From positions 22,002,676 to 22,066,675 of the forward strand of contig CM049311.1 of assembly GCA_026874595.1 (NCBI GenBank): a stretch of 64,000 nt of DNA. The letters are read 5' to 3'. Position 1 is the first letter of the stretch, and each line of letters begins with the position of its first letter. The notes under the pieces are model-generated. The model did not search any database, was not told the DNA's origin, and was given only the letters and a program-made list of their open reading frames with translations. Positions 34,060 through 45,705 of this stretch are shown in pieces. The DNA is from Sipunculus nudus (lineage: Eukaryota > Annelida > Sipuncula > Golfingiida > Sipunculidae). The position numbers and the translations under genes are program-made.

Positions 34060-35720
34060 AGCAAGAAAATCTCATGAAGTATTGATACAGAATTCCTGTA
34101 TCTGTGCGCGGAGAGTAAGCTAAACTGAGCGCAGATATAAAGAAAGATTTAACTTGTCTCAACGGACAAACATATTGTGACCCTATACCTAACCCAGGCT
34201 TCAGACTGTTCAGCGTTGATTAGGATGCAATTTTTATCAGTCAGTTTGCTTTTTACATCGTTAAAAAATTGTTATTCAGATTAATGGACTTTAAAGAGTA
34301 TTATACCATCGGGGCTGGTGTTCCTTTAACCGGAATACTTACAAAAGCCACATGTATGTATTAAAAATAGAAGACCGGGTAATAAAGCAAACACACAAAC
34401 AAACACATGTATTTATATGTGTGTATATACATAAGGGTGGACGTTTTTCGTTGATAACAACGGATGACACTGCGAACTAAGTGAGCTGATTTGTATGATC
34501 TATGGAGCTCTTTGAGGGGTCCACAGTGGCCAGGAAAGCAATCCAATTTGTGGGGAGCTTTTTCATGAAGTCCTTCTATTAGAGCTCTTTCATAAAACGG
34601 ATTGACGTGAATGGAGTGAGGGCGGTTTCCTCCCCTGGTCTCCCAATAGCTGGCCAGTCACCGCCGTCTGGGAGCGGCTCGCTTTAATCATACACGGTCA
34701 CAAGATGGACTAAGTTGTATCTCTATTGAACCGCGTTTGATCACAATCCGATTATTAATTTGATAACTGTCCGCAAATATGTAATAATCACAGCATACAG
34801 CAGCGTTGATATTCTAAACCACACCAGAAAAGTCATGAAATTAGATTTCTCTGGAAAATCGAATTTCTGTCGATGTCACTGAATTACTTTATCGGGAGTT
34901 TAACGCGTGCATACTGTTAACTGTCCCAGCTTTCGTTAGTTTCCGGAAATATTCCTGAAGTAATGTGTAATTTGGTGAATTCTGACGTTTTGTCCCGGCG
35001 GTTGATTAATGAGTGCTTTGACTGTGAGAGTGATAGTTTTAGCCGCCAAGTGTAGCTGTCAAGATGGGTTCATTCCCGTACGTTCTCAGGATTTTAACCT
35101 CTCAAGTTTAATTTTTGTTTGGTCGTGGGCGGCATTATGTGGGTGTCGAGTACAACTGATCCATTTAGCGGTATTAATTTTTCTTTTCATAGTTAGGGAT
35201 TTTTTGTTGTATCAGACACGGTGTGTTGAGATCATTGCTTTTACATTCAGTTGGCTGAACTCTCCACGATACTCATTATAATAATTATAATATTTAAATA
35301 AAAAAAAAAAAAAATAATAATAATCATAATCACAAACATAAACGCAGATTAAACTTAGCAATCTTGCAGACAGTAATTACGAAAAGGACATCATTGCAAT
35401 CGAACATGATAACGGATCTGGTCATATACCTTAAACCTGTCATGCGTGGTGTTTTAAAGGGTTGCAGGTTATGTCAGGTTCGGAAAATCCTCCCCGCAAA
35501 GACCGCTGGCAAAAGTGTTCAGCACAAGCGCGCACCCTTTCTACCAAGGAGTGAATGGGTAATGGTCGTAGGTAGGAGACAATGTAGAACAAATAACTTT
35601 CAGGCGAGTATCATGGCGCCCCTCATCGGGCTAAAGAAAGCCTTTACGAATGAACAGGCCGGAAATACCATGAAGAAAGCCAAAGAAGTGTAATCTCCCA
35701 TCTAGTTCTATTTGGCGAAG
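34060..35720. other. Spacer, no gene recognised
   Basis: 34500-34720 is noticeably less AT-rich, with repeated GAGCTCTTT motifs, but holds no exon I can identify. A run of about 16 A precedes 35320. Frames 35009-35281 and 35364-35693 have no recognised domain. Confidence 0.35.
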
Positions 35721-35727
35721 CACATAT

Positions 35728-36510
35728 TGTTACAGGTGCTCTTTTTATTGTGTGATACGGGCGTAACTCGTCTTGTGACACCCTCGCTGGGCCGTTTGTT
35801 ACATTCTTAGTTTAATCCGCACTGGTTGAAATCTCGTTGTTATGCTAGCCTTGGGCTTTCTCGTCTGGTCGTGAGTCACGCAGCGATGTTCTTCTAGATG
35901 ATTCCTGTAGCGCGTGTTTACTGTGTTGTGAAAGATCTTTTAGACTGTTCGAGAAGTGGAAAATCCTCGGCTTGGAGTGAAGAGTATATAAAGGATCTAT
36001 GTTTTAGAGCCGAGAGAGAGAGCAGCTGAGATTTCCAGCGGACGCAGAAGCGTGTGTGTCAGTTTCTGGGACATTATCCGACGAGTGCGGCAATTATAGA
36101 CTTTCTCCTGGATTTTGTGCATTTTGACTTCAGTTTACTTTCAGGATTGTTACACAAGAGCGTAATACTGGACTGTCATTCTCCGAGAGTATACATTTAA
36201 AGAAATTATCGTTGCGACGGTGGTGGTATCCAGGTACTGTGCACTTTGTGTATTTTACTGTGTGATTGTATTGATTTGTTGTTATATCGCTGTTTTACTG
36301 TATAATTGTATTGATTTAGTGTATTGTAATGTAAGGGTTGTTTTAAGAATAAATTATGGTTATTTGTTAACAAAAAACCCACTGACTTCTTTATTCATTC
36401 CCTTAGACATTTCACTCTTCATATTGTTACAGTATCTGTTTTTCTTATCTCCATTACAAAATTTGTGTACATCACGCATACGTGATCTGTTTATATTAGG
36501 TTCCGTAACA
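35728..36510 (+). mobile_element. Solo LTR, copy A (783 bp)
   Basis: Begins TGTTACAGGTGC and ends GGTTCCGTAACA, flanked on both sides by ATAT (35724-35727 and 36511-36514), a perfect 4-bp target duplication. It contains a promoter-like TATATAAAG (35985-35993) and AATAAA (36348-36353), giving a U3-R-U5 arrangement. Copies lie at 51512-52332 and, inverted, at 63311-64000. No retroviral-type coding region flanks it, so it is a solo LTR left by recombination. The frame 36220-36534 inside it is discussed under findings. Confidence 0.88.
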
Positions 36511-36514
36511 ATAT

Positions 36515-38403
36515 ATCAAACAGAACTGATATAAGAAATACATGAGTGCAAGTATTTTTGTGTGAAACATAGGCATGTATAAGATATTTCAAAATCAAAG
36601 TTCGAAGGATTACACGCATATAAACAATTGTAATGATATGTGTATCCTCTCGCGCTATTAGTTCATTTTAGAGGAATGCCAAAGTGTCCCTTCAAAATCA
36701 CCCCCACCACACAGACCTTTTATCTCTAGTTCATTTTATTGTAAGGATTGTTATGGTTCTGCGTGAGTGAGAAAACACAGCCCATGCGTGTCTGTTTACA
36801 GTATCAGGACCGCTAGACCTGAGGTTCGACAGTGCGCATGCGCGACAACCCCTAAAAAAAAACAAAGAACAAACATCAGTTGGAAGCTTGACTAATCAGG
36901 AGTTGTAAAGTTGTGCGGTACGGTCACCAGGTGGCGAGCCCGGTATGTTTTGATCGCATCCGGACCAAGCTTATTTCCATTTGTGTACAGAAGTCAACCA
37001 ACCTTTTAACAACGAAAAAATTGACAAAAATATATACTAATATCTTAAGGAGAAAACACTATATTTTATTCAATTTAACATAACTGGTATGTGAATAGGT
37101 CCCTTTAAGTTGTTAAACACCAGAGATACAGTCTGGTTGTTGAGAATAACTTACCGTGTGTATCGTGTACCCTGACTTTGCCTTGGGCGTTATAAATTGT
37201 GTACGGCTTGTGTAAACTTCAGGCTCGTATAAACAATTACCATGGTACACTAAAAGGTGCTAAGTGTCCCGAGGTTAAACTAACCAACTGTGTAAACCTG
37301 TCAGAGTGGTGCTTTATCACACTAAATCTTACTGAGATACATTAAGTCAGAAAAAAATCGGAGTCTCCAGTAATGCTTGTTAAGTGCAGTCATTATTAAG
37401 CCTTTCATTTAACATAATTTTACATGGTTCATATATACCACCCTTGGCGCAACGGACTCATTATAATACGAATAAGTATTGCTATAAAGATACTTTGCGC
37501 ATATACTTCATACCAGAATCATTGTCGATGGATATGTGTTGTCCGGTTCATAACTTAGTTTACAGATTTTCCAGGTTAACAATTTTATAGTCATGCATTC
37601 AAGTGCTTCCATCCTCATTTTCTAATGCTAGCTTAACTCTAAGAATATGTAAGTCTGCGAAATTCCAAATGAATGTCAGCGATTGGTTAGTGAGACTGCT
37701 AAATCTGGTTACCATAACACTTTTAGTTATATGAAAAATAAATATTTCAAATAAATAATCTCCAGAGAGCACACGAACCGCCCTATCATAAAAAAAATCC
37801 TAAAAAAGGGTTCTTCTCTTTCCTAGGGATTTACTAATAATATTTTCTTCAGTTTTTTTTTTATTTACAACACTGACACAAGAAAAATTACAAGAGCTGC
37901 AATCTGCCAAATAGAGACCTCCGTTAAAACGTGTAGAAACACATGTACGTTTATACAGAGGAATGGTAGAATGTTTAAACAATACTATGAGAAATTACTT
38001 TTTAGCAGAGTTTTCCCTGTGATGAAGGTTAAACCATTCCCTTGACGTTTTAGGATATTAATTCCCTGGGTCTTTGGTATAATCCTCTCTCTTCCAACAT
38101 CCTGGATCCGCCCCTATTTTTTAAAATGTACATCTATTTCTAAAACTGTAGCCACTGTTGTTGGTAACTGTTACGTTTTGTTATTGTCTGTTCATAGGAA
38201 AGAGATGACAAAATCAACATATACGTAAGTGACATATGCAAGGTTTTTATCTATAGAATATAAACTGAACAAACAACAGACACCAATAGATTTTTTAATG
38301 TGTTATATATATACTATATCCGTATTCATATGGGGTAATTGATAAGATACTGTTGTATGATAAGCGGCTTTCTATACTTTCAATGCGTGGTGGTAGCCTA
38401 AAC
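36515..38403. other. Spacer, no gene recognised
   Basis: AT-rich, with scattered short frames (37384-37590 plus, 37982-37800 minus) without domains. Confidence 0.4.
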
Positions 38404-38530
38404 TGGTACCCCCGCGCTTTTCTGCACCCGCTTCTCTCAGCCAGTCATAGAGACGGGTACACAACGCCATCTTCAGTACTCCCAGATGCAACTACTGACA
38501 TTCCGGTAGACTGGCTCCAACTTTAATATG
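38404..38530 (+). repeat. Inverted repeat, left arm (127 bp)
   Basis: Reverse complement of 38836-38962, with roughly 80 to 85 percent identity by eye. Shared segments include CTGGTACC at the outer end, GTCATAGAGACGGG, ACTCCCAG-TGCAACT and CGGTAGACTGG. Loop of 305 bp without a gene. The arms lack a conspicuous target duplication. Confidence 0.85.
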
Positions 38531-38835
38531 TATATATTTGAGAAAAATAAACCTTGTGTTTGCTCGAGGAAGTTACCAAAAGTTGACTTTACATTTCATG
38601 TGACATTTATAATTAGATTAATAGACATTAATGATAAATCAATGCCACCTACAGTGGAATGTCAAATTTATTCAGCATATCGTATTATATATACATCTAG
38701 CATTATATTATTGAGCAATGACTCCCTCTTGAATATTTTAAACTAGCAGTGACAAAAGAAAGTTATCTTACAAGAACCCACCACGGGTAATCAATCAGGA
38801 TCGCGTGAGCGTCCATGACAACCGGCCTTAGCGTG

Positions 38836-38962
38836 CATATTGAAGTTGAAACCAGTCTACCGGAAGACCAGGAGTTGCAACTGGGAGTGCTGAAGGCTGC
38901 GTTGTGCCCCCGTCTCTATGATTAACTGAGAACAGCGGGGCCATAATAGCGCAGGGTACCAG
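38836..38962 (-). repeat. Inverted repeat, right arm (127 bp)
   Basis: Partner of 38404-38530 and exactly the same length. Together they could form a long imperfect hairpin, as in a foldback element or MITE with long terminal inverted repeats. The equal arm lengths despite divergence suggest that the arms evolved as a pair. Confidence 0.85.
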
Positions 38963-39099
38963 TCTCATTACAAGCAGGTATCAGTAAATTGAAGGACCAA
39001 ACTCATAAGACAAACTGTACCCTAGCCTCCAGTTTGGGTATAAACCAATATCAAATTTTAAATATTTAGCCAACCAAAAATAAAACGCCTTCTTGTTAA

Positions 39100-39600
39100 T
39101 TTATGCGAATGTTACAAATTAGCGGCTTTGCATGTGTTTTCCCTGAGAAGAATCCGGCAAATCCAGCACTGAGCATTTTTACATAGTCATTGTGCTCAAC
39201 TGAATCAACCTATCATCAGACTGACCTTATCACAAGCAGGCAGCCATTTATGTGATCTGCCCAGATGAGCTGGACATAATGGCATCAATAAACATAAACT
39301 CCGCGGGATTGTGACCGCATCTCGGAGGATCTCCCAGCAATTAACGTGACCAATCAAAGTGATTGGATTTTATACATAAACCTCGCGGGAGCCAATCTCC
39401 ATAGATATTTTCCTAATGTGTCTCTGCCCCGGGAATATAACGATTCAATTAAGACTGACCTTGTTCGGTTATTAATTCTACCGATGGACTTTACAAAAGC
39501 TGTGAATTATTAACTTGTCTACAGCTTAATGGGCCAATTACCGGTCATTTTTTGGTCAATATGTTATTACCTGAAATTCGACTAATTTAATATTTTGCGT
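39100..39600. other. Less AT-rich stretch with homeodomain/CCAAT-like motifs
   Basis: Contains CCAATCAAAGTGATTGG (39350-39366; 7-bp arms around AAG), several TTATTAA, CAATTAA and ATCAATA motifs, and no coding frame. It has the texture of a regulatory element, but nothing in a single sequence can prove that. Confidence 0.2.
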
Positions 39601-39671
39601 ATCTGTTCCTTTACAAAAGAACACTCTAGACGCCAAAATACATGAAAGATGACTTTTCTTATAAAACTATT

Positions 39672-39674
<3 letters not shown>

Positions 39675-39730
<56 letters not shown>
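39675..39730. repeat. (TA)n microsatellite
   Basis: Uninterrupted AT run of about 55 bp, the longest in the window. Confidence 0.95.
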
Positions 39731-39734
<4 letters not shown>

Positions 39735-40528
39735 AAACAATAAATTAAATCATTTCTTTGAAAGAATAACACTTTTTAGCATTGTTCGGTGCTATATAAC
39801 ACACGAATGACAGTGTACTACTTAATCTAACTGATATCTTTGATGTAATGCTTGGTCTAAATTATTTTTATGACACTTTATATGTTTGTGTGTATATGTA
39901 TGGGTCTGTGTGCTGACTGGATACGTTCGAGAACTAAGGTCAGCAAATATTTTTATTCAGAGTGCATATTAAAATATCATGTAGACATACGTTTCTACCT
40001 TATACTCATGAAACACGACGTTCCCTTTTGTTATTAATTGTCCGGACTGAGGAGAGTGGTTTAATCTAGTAATTAATCTATAGCTTAGATACATGACTTT
40101 TTTTAAATAAACTAATGCGACCAAGTTCAACCTGGTCATGACATCAGTCATATTTGAATTTCTGATTTAAATGTCACTTCAAACAATATTCTTGAGATTT
40201 TTTTTCATTCAAAACATAATAAAAAAGTCTTCTCAGAAAAATAAAATATTTACTATTTACCGAGTCAGATGGCGTCAAATACCTCCTGTTCTCAATAAAA
40301 TTGCTTTCATGCAAAAAGCGTCAGTATCTCATGAGTTGCTGTTTTCACATTAGCCGATATAACTCATACAATTATTAATAGGATCTAATGAAATTTTCAG
40401 GGATTTTCGGGAAAGGACCAATGAAGAATCGATTAAATTTGGGTGGGGATCCAAGAAAGTCATCAAGGAATATTCACAAATGTAATGTCTTGTATACACG
40501 AATGAACCTGGGAATATGGGCGGAATAA

Positions 40529-40843
40529 GTGAATGGCGGAGGCTTGCATTCGTTGGAATGCAGATTACTTGTTTATTTATTTGTTTTGTTTAATAAAATA
40601 CGTGCCTTTTCAGGGATAAAGACGGAAGGAGAGTTAAAGATCACTTCCAAATACGTTATGTACGAAGGGTTATGTGTACACGGTATTACGATGAACGTTC
40701 ATTTTAACTGCGTTTTGGCAAACAACAAAAATTGGCTTAATGTTGGCTCAGACCTATACTGTACTGAACGACCCCGTTACGTTAATGCGTTAAGGGGGAA
40801 GAAAAATGGATATGATAGACGGCATAGATCAAATCTTCATTAA
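40529..40843 (+). other. Open frame of 104 codons, unsupported
   Basis: Begins at an alternative-type start and contains two Cys-His-rich stretches but no recognised domain, signal or splice context. Listed because it is one of the longer non-repeat frames; probably chance. Confidence 0.12.
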
Positions 40844-41010
40844 ACAGCGTGTGGATATATTTTGATATAAAATTAAGATAAGAAAGATGAAAGAAACCGG
40901 CGAGAAAGCGAAACCGCTTTATCTCTGTAACTCAGCAATTAAAAATAATGCATACAAAATGGAGCAAGGAAAATATAAAGACGCAAAACCCATGCACTGC
41001 AGATGTTTCT

Positions 41011-41472
41011 TTATTTAACTTCTCTAGATAATCCAGTCTTTTCAACAACGGCTGCGGCAATGAAAGCGTTCTGAGCTTTTTGCATACCTTTTTCAGCGTG
41101 AGGGTAAGTGACACCTTTTGAGCCCCTGTCAACACAGTTTAATTTTGTTTGTACAGGAAGCCCCTTCTCTGGTTCTCCAGCACTCTGGTAAACCATGCCA
41201 ATCACAAAGCGCCACAAAGCGCGCTTTTCCTGTCTTTCCGAGGCTTACTGACACTTTTAGCTCGATTGATCGATTCAGCCACTAGATGACCTGTGTAGAA
41301 CTCTTTATTTTACTGTGCTTGCGATTTTCAATAGGACTTCAATAACACCAACAAACAAGGCACTGTTAACATTATTGAGACTTGGAGGGACGATGCAACA
41401 TGACGAATCTGCACCCGTTATCCCTACACGGGTAGTTGGGACTTTGACAAATTCCCGAACTTGGAAATTCAT
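41011..41472 (-). pseudogene. Broken small gene of unknown family
   Basis: Two protein-like minus-strand segments lie in the same frame. The first runs from ATG at 41472-41470 to a stop at 41307-41305 and opens MNFQVREFVKVPTTRVGITG. The second (about 41232-41014) includes RFVIGMVYQSAGEPEKG, GVTYPHAEKGMQKAQ and AFIAAAVVEKTGLS before TAA. Several stops separate them, while another frame is open across that gap (about 41305-41225) and also reads protein-like. A direct 10-bp duplication GCGCTTTGTG sits at the second junction (41203-41224 region), which would cause one frameshift. TATAA lies about 60 bp upstream of the ATG, and AATAAA overlaps the final stop. I infer a formerly continuous frame of about 150 codons, now broken twice. 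No family recognised. Confidence 0.4.
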
Positions 41473-41983
41473 GGTTATAGATTTGAGCTTATTTTCTTTA
41501 TTTCACCTTATTGAACCTCCTCCCCGTTATAAAGCCGGGACGATACTCCACGTAATGTGTCTTTGACCAGAAAACCAGACGCTTCTGTAATAGCCAGCAT
41601 CAAGACCATGCAACTCTCACATGTAGCAGTTACATCCATTAAAAATTTATAAAACGTTTGTATCCAAGGTGCTTGTCTCTACTTCCGCCAATTTGTGTGG
41701 CGATACAGGACTGCTGGAAAAGCAGTCCCATTTATGCGACGACACTCGGCTATTGACAGTTGAGTACCATTCGTGTGGTGACATATATAGCTGTAGACAG
41801 TTTAGAACCATTCGTTTGGTGTGACACAGCTGTAGAAAGGTCAGTGCTGTTCGTGTGGTGACACAGCTGAAGACATTTCAGTCCTATTCTTTTGGTGTAA
41901 CACAGCTGTACACAGATCAGTCCTATTCGTGTGGTGAAATAGCTGTAGACAGTTCAGTGCTATTCTTGTGGTGACACAGCTGT

Positions 41984-43160
41984 AGATAGTTCAGTCCTTT
42001 TCGTTTGATGACACAGCTGTAGACAAATCAGTCCTATTTGTTATGTGACACAGTTGTAGACAGTGCAGTTCTATTCTTTTGTTGAAACAACTGTTCTAAG
42101 ATCAATCCTTTTCTTGTGGCGACACAGCTGTAGACAGATCAGTCCTATTTATTTTTGTGACACAGGTGTAGACAGTTCAGTCCTATTTTTGTTGACTTAG
42201 CTGTACACAGATCAGTCCAATTCGTGTGGAGACACAGCTGTAGACAGTTCAGTCCTATTCTTTTGGTGACACAGCCTCTGGGTTGTTCAGTTCTGTTCTT
42301 GTGGTGACACAGCTGTACACGGATCAGTCCTAATCGTGTTGGGACACAGATGTAGACAGTTCAGTCCTATTCTTTTGGTGACACAGCTGTAGGCTTATCA
42401 GTTCTATTCTTGTGGTGACACAACTGTACGCAGATAAGTCCTATTCAAGTGGTGACACAGCTGTAGACAGTTAAGGTCTATTCTTGTGGTGACACAGCTG
42501 TACACATGTCAGTCCTATTCGTGTGGTGACACAGCTGTAGGCAGTTCAGTTCCATTTTTCGTTGAGTTAGCTGTACACAGATCAGTCCTATTCGTGTGGT
42601 GACACAGCTGTAAACAGTTCAGTCCTATTCGTGTGGTGACACAGCTGTAGACAGATCAGTCCTATTTTCTTGTTGACTTAGCTGTACACAGATCAGTCCA
42701 ATTCGTGTGGTGACACCGCTGTAAACAGTTCAGTCCTATTCGTGTGGTGACACAGCTGTAGACAGATCAGTCCTATTTTTTGTTGTTGACACAGCTGTAG
42801 ACAGATCAGTCCTATTCGTTTGGTGACACAGCTGTAGACGCTTCAGTTCTATTCTTGTGGTGACAAAGCTGTACACAGTTCAGTCCTATTCTTGTGATGA
42901 CACAACTGTAGACAGATCAGTCCTGTTCGTGTGGTGACATAGCTATACAAAATTCAGTACCATTCATATGGTAACACATGTTTATGTACGCCTAGCTGCA
43001 GACTGTTCAATACTATCCGTCTGACGACACAGCTGTGGACAGTCCAGTAGAATTCGTAGTCTATCCTTAAACAACAGAAGGCATATGTTTCTCTATCAAT
43101 TGTTAACCTGTAATCATCAGTTTAAATCCAGTACTGGTATCCTATTGAAGTTTAAGCTGA
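41984..43160 (+). repeat. 1.17-kb block inside the minisatellite, copy 1
   Basis: Matches 43161-44332 base for base except for a 7-bp deletion and a handful of substitutions. It includes non-repeat sequence at its 3' end (43040-43160), which proves that the block was copied as a unit rather than by single-repeat slippage. Confidence 0.93.
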
Positions 43161-44332
43161 AGATAGTTCAGTCCTTTTCGTTTGATGACACAGCTGTAGA
43201 CAAATCAGTCCTATTTGTTATGTGACACAGTTGTAGACAGTGCAGTTCTATTCTTTTGTTGAAACAACTGTTCTAAGATCAATCCTTTTCTTGTGGCGAC
43301 ACAGCTGTAGACAGATCAGTCCTATTTATTTTTGTGACACAGGTGTAGACAGTTCAGTCCTATTTTTGTTGACTTAGCTGTACACAGATCAGTCCAATTC
43401 GTGTGGAGACACAGCTGTAGACAGTTCAGTCCTATTCTTTTGGTGACACAGCCTCTGGGTTGTTCAGTTCTGTTCTTGTGGTGACACAGCTGTACACGGA
43501 TCAGTCCTAATCGTGTTGGGACACAGATGTAGACAGTTCTTTTTTTGGTGACACAGCTGTAGGCTTATCAGTTCTATTCTTGTGGTGACACAACTGTACG
43601 CAGATAAGTCCTATTCAAGTGGTGACACAGCTGTAGACAGTTAAGGTCTATTCTTGTGGTGACACAGCTGTACACATGTCAGTCCTATTCGTGAGGTGAC
43701 ACAGCTGTAGGCAGTTCAGTTCCATTTTTCGTTGAGTTAGCTGTACACAGATCAGTCCTATTCGTGTGGTGACACAGCTGTAAACAGTTTAGTCCTATTC
43801 GTGTGGTGACACAGCTGTAGACAGATCAGTCCTATTTTCTTGTTGACTTAGCTGTACACAGATCAGTCCAATTCGTGTGGTGACACAGCTGTAAACAGTT
43901 CAGTCCTATTCGTGTGGTGACACAGCTGTAGACAGATCAGTCCTATTTTTTGTTGTTGACACAGCTGTAGACAGATCAGTCCTATTCGTTTGGTGACACA
44001 GCTGTAGACGCTTCAGTTCTATTCTTGTGGTGACAAAGCTGTACACAGTTCAGTCCTATTCTTGTGATGACACAACTGTAGACAGATCAGTCCTGTTCGT
44101 GTGGTGACATAGCTATACAAAATTCAGTACCATTCATATGGTAACACATGTTTATGTACGCCTAGCTGCAGACTGTTCAATACTATCCGTCTGACGACAC
44201 AGCTGTGGACAGTCCAGTAGAATTCGTAGTCTATCCTTAAACAACAGAAGGCATATGTTTCTCTATCAATTGTTAACCTGTAATCATCAGTTTAAATCCA
44301 GTACTGGTATCCTATTGAAGTTTAAGCTGAAG
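43161..44332 (+). repeat. 1.17-kb block inside the minisatellite, copy 2
   Basis: Tandem copy of 41984-43160. Both end in CCTATTGAAGTTTAAGCTGA. Differences include ACAGTTCTTTTTTTGGTG (about 43532) in place of the longer TTCAGTCCTATTC version at about 42358, and GTGAGGTGAC (43691) for GTGTGGTGAC. Near-identity implies a recent event or an assembly duplicate. Confidence 0.93.
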
Positions 44333-44339
44333 TTTCAGC

Positions 44340-45560
44340 TGCGTTATTACATATATCCCATAATTTCAAATAAATTGATACGATAAATGACAACTTGTTT
44401 ACCAGTGAAAAAACATTCTGTTTTTATTATAATATCGCGGCAAGATAATTGGGTATCTTGCATCGGTTTCGGGAATACTGGGTTCTAAATAAATATGTAT
44501 ACAGTACATTGTATGTCTGAAAGACCTCGGCAATACCAGTGTGGATAAGTTGGCGTGTGATGTCATCTATATGGAGGAAGATACAACAGTGAACGCCAAG
44601 GTCGCGATACATCGGGTGTATATATGTGGAGGACTTTATGGGGCTCCTGGGGGCCTTAAATTCCTCATCTCTCCCTGTAGATGTACACCGGAGCATATTT
44701 AAAAGGCAGGGGATCCGGACCAACTCTTTAACATCTTCTGGGCTTGCTACTGCATGAATATAAAGGCTGAAAATTCTAGTCTTATATCAAGGTTCCTGCC
44801 GAGGCGCGCTCATATTCGCCCACCAGTAACCTCACATTCAATGACAGCATGTCTAAAGATTATTCATGAAGAGTTATTTGAACACAAGAAGAGTATTTAT
44901 AATACTAACACCACTTTGTAACCCCTCATGCTAAACAACACCAAAATGTATTAATGGTTTACATACTGGTAAAAAGATTTAATCTCACATAGTTTGCTGC
45001 ACTACTACCTAGAAATATTTGTACTCATGCAATTAAAAGGACGATACGGAAGTAATGGAATTACATTTTCCTTTGCTGTTGAAAGGCACAGAACAGAATT
45101 TTACATACACTTACACATTAAATCAAGGCATGTTGGCCGATGTTCTATAATAAAATATTGTACAAAACATAAATTCTTTTCGCAACAAACTTCGACCTGG
45201 TATTCAACTGAAATGCTAATACATAAATGTCTCTTTAAATCATACTTTGCCTTTTACAAACACAAATTGTTTCATTTTTTCATCCTTTAATGTGATAATA
45301 AAATTTGACTCTCTGTTAACTTGGTGATAGAAAACACGGCAGAAGATGGCCGAGTTCAAAGCAGCTTCAGAGTAAAAAGGCAAAACGGGGTGAAACCAAG
45401 TACTCAGAGGATTATGTAGATGCATGTTGCTTGGTACTCGGGGGGAACAAAGAACAAGTAAAATCAAGTGAAGGGACGATCTCATATTCGACTCCTATGG
45501 CATACTAATATAGCGCCCAACCAATAGTGTAACCTCCGACTTTAAATGCATCCCGTAAGC
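44340..45560. other. Spacer, no gene recognised
   Basis: Frames 44723-44427 (minus), 44994-45290 (plus) and 45485-45240 (minus) show no domain. AT-rich. Confidence 0.4.
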
Positions 45561-45584
45561 TCCCCCCCCCCCCCCCCCCCCCCC
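45561..45584. repeat. Poly-C tract
   Basis: About 24 consecutive C, followed within 40 bp by sequence related to the miniature LTR element's interior. Confidence 0.9.
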
Positions 45585-45618
45585 GAGTATTCTAACCTCA
45601 CTTACCTCAGGTCCCAGG

Positions 45619-45705
45619 TTAATTATCCAAGGAGTCACATATTGGTGAACTAGGTAAGGGTTATTAAGCTAAACCACCTTTCTCTGCCACACAGTCGGTT
45701 CAATT
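45619..45705. repeat. Fragment related to the interior of the miniature LTR element
   Basis: TTAATTATCCAAGGAGTCAC followed by TTGGTGAACT, and then GCCACACA with CAATTT, match in order the internal region of the element at 29089-29493 (TAATTATCCCAGGAGTCACA, TTGGTGAACT, GCCACACAATTT). No LTR ends are visible nearby. It may derive from a relative, possibly a larger one, of the same family. Confidence 0.6.

Larger units (their letters stand above)
41697..44332. repeat. 37-bp minisatellite (GACACAGCTGTAGACAG type)
   Basis: About 65 to 70 units of the pattern GTGGTGACACAGCTGTAGAC followed by AGWTCAGTCCTATTCGT. The strict 37-bp spacing is visible at 42601 and 42638, with some units longer or shorter. 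Most units carry a CAGCTG E-box. The array has internal higher-order structure (see the 1.17-kb duplication). There is no open frame across it. Confidence 0.95.

Noticed and set aside
35364-35693. 109-codon frame just upstream of LTR copy A, considered as retroelement coding remnant
   Set aside because: No gag, protease, reverse-transcriptase or integrase motif is visible, and perfect ATAT flanks of the LTR indicate a solo insertion.
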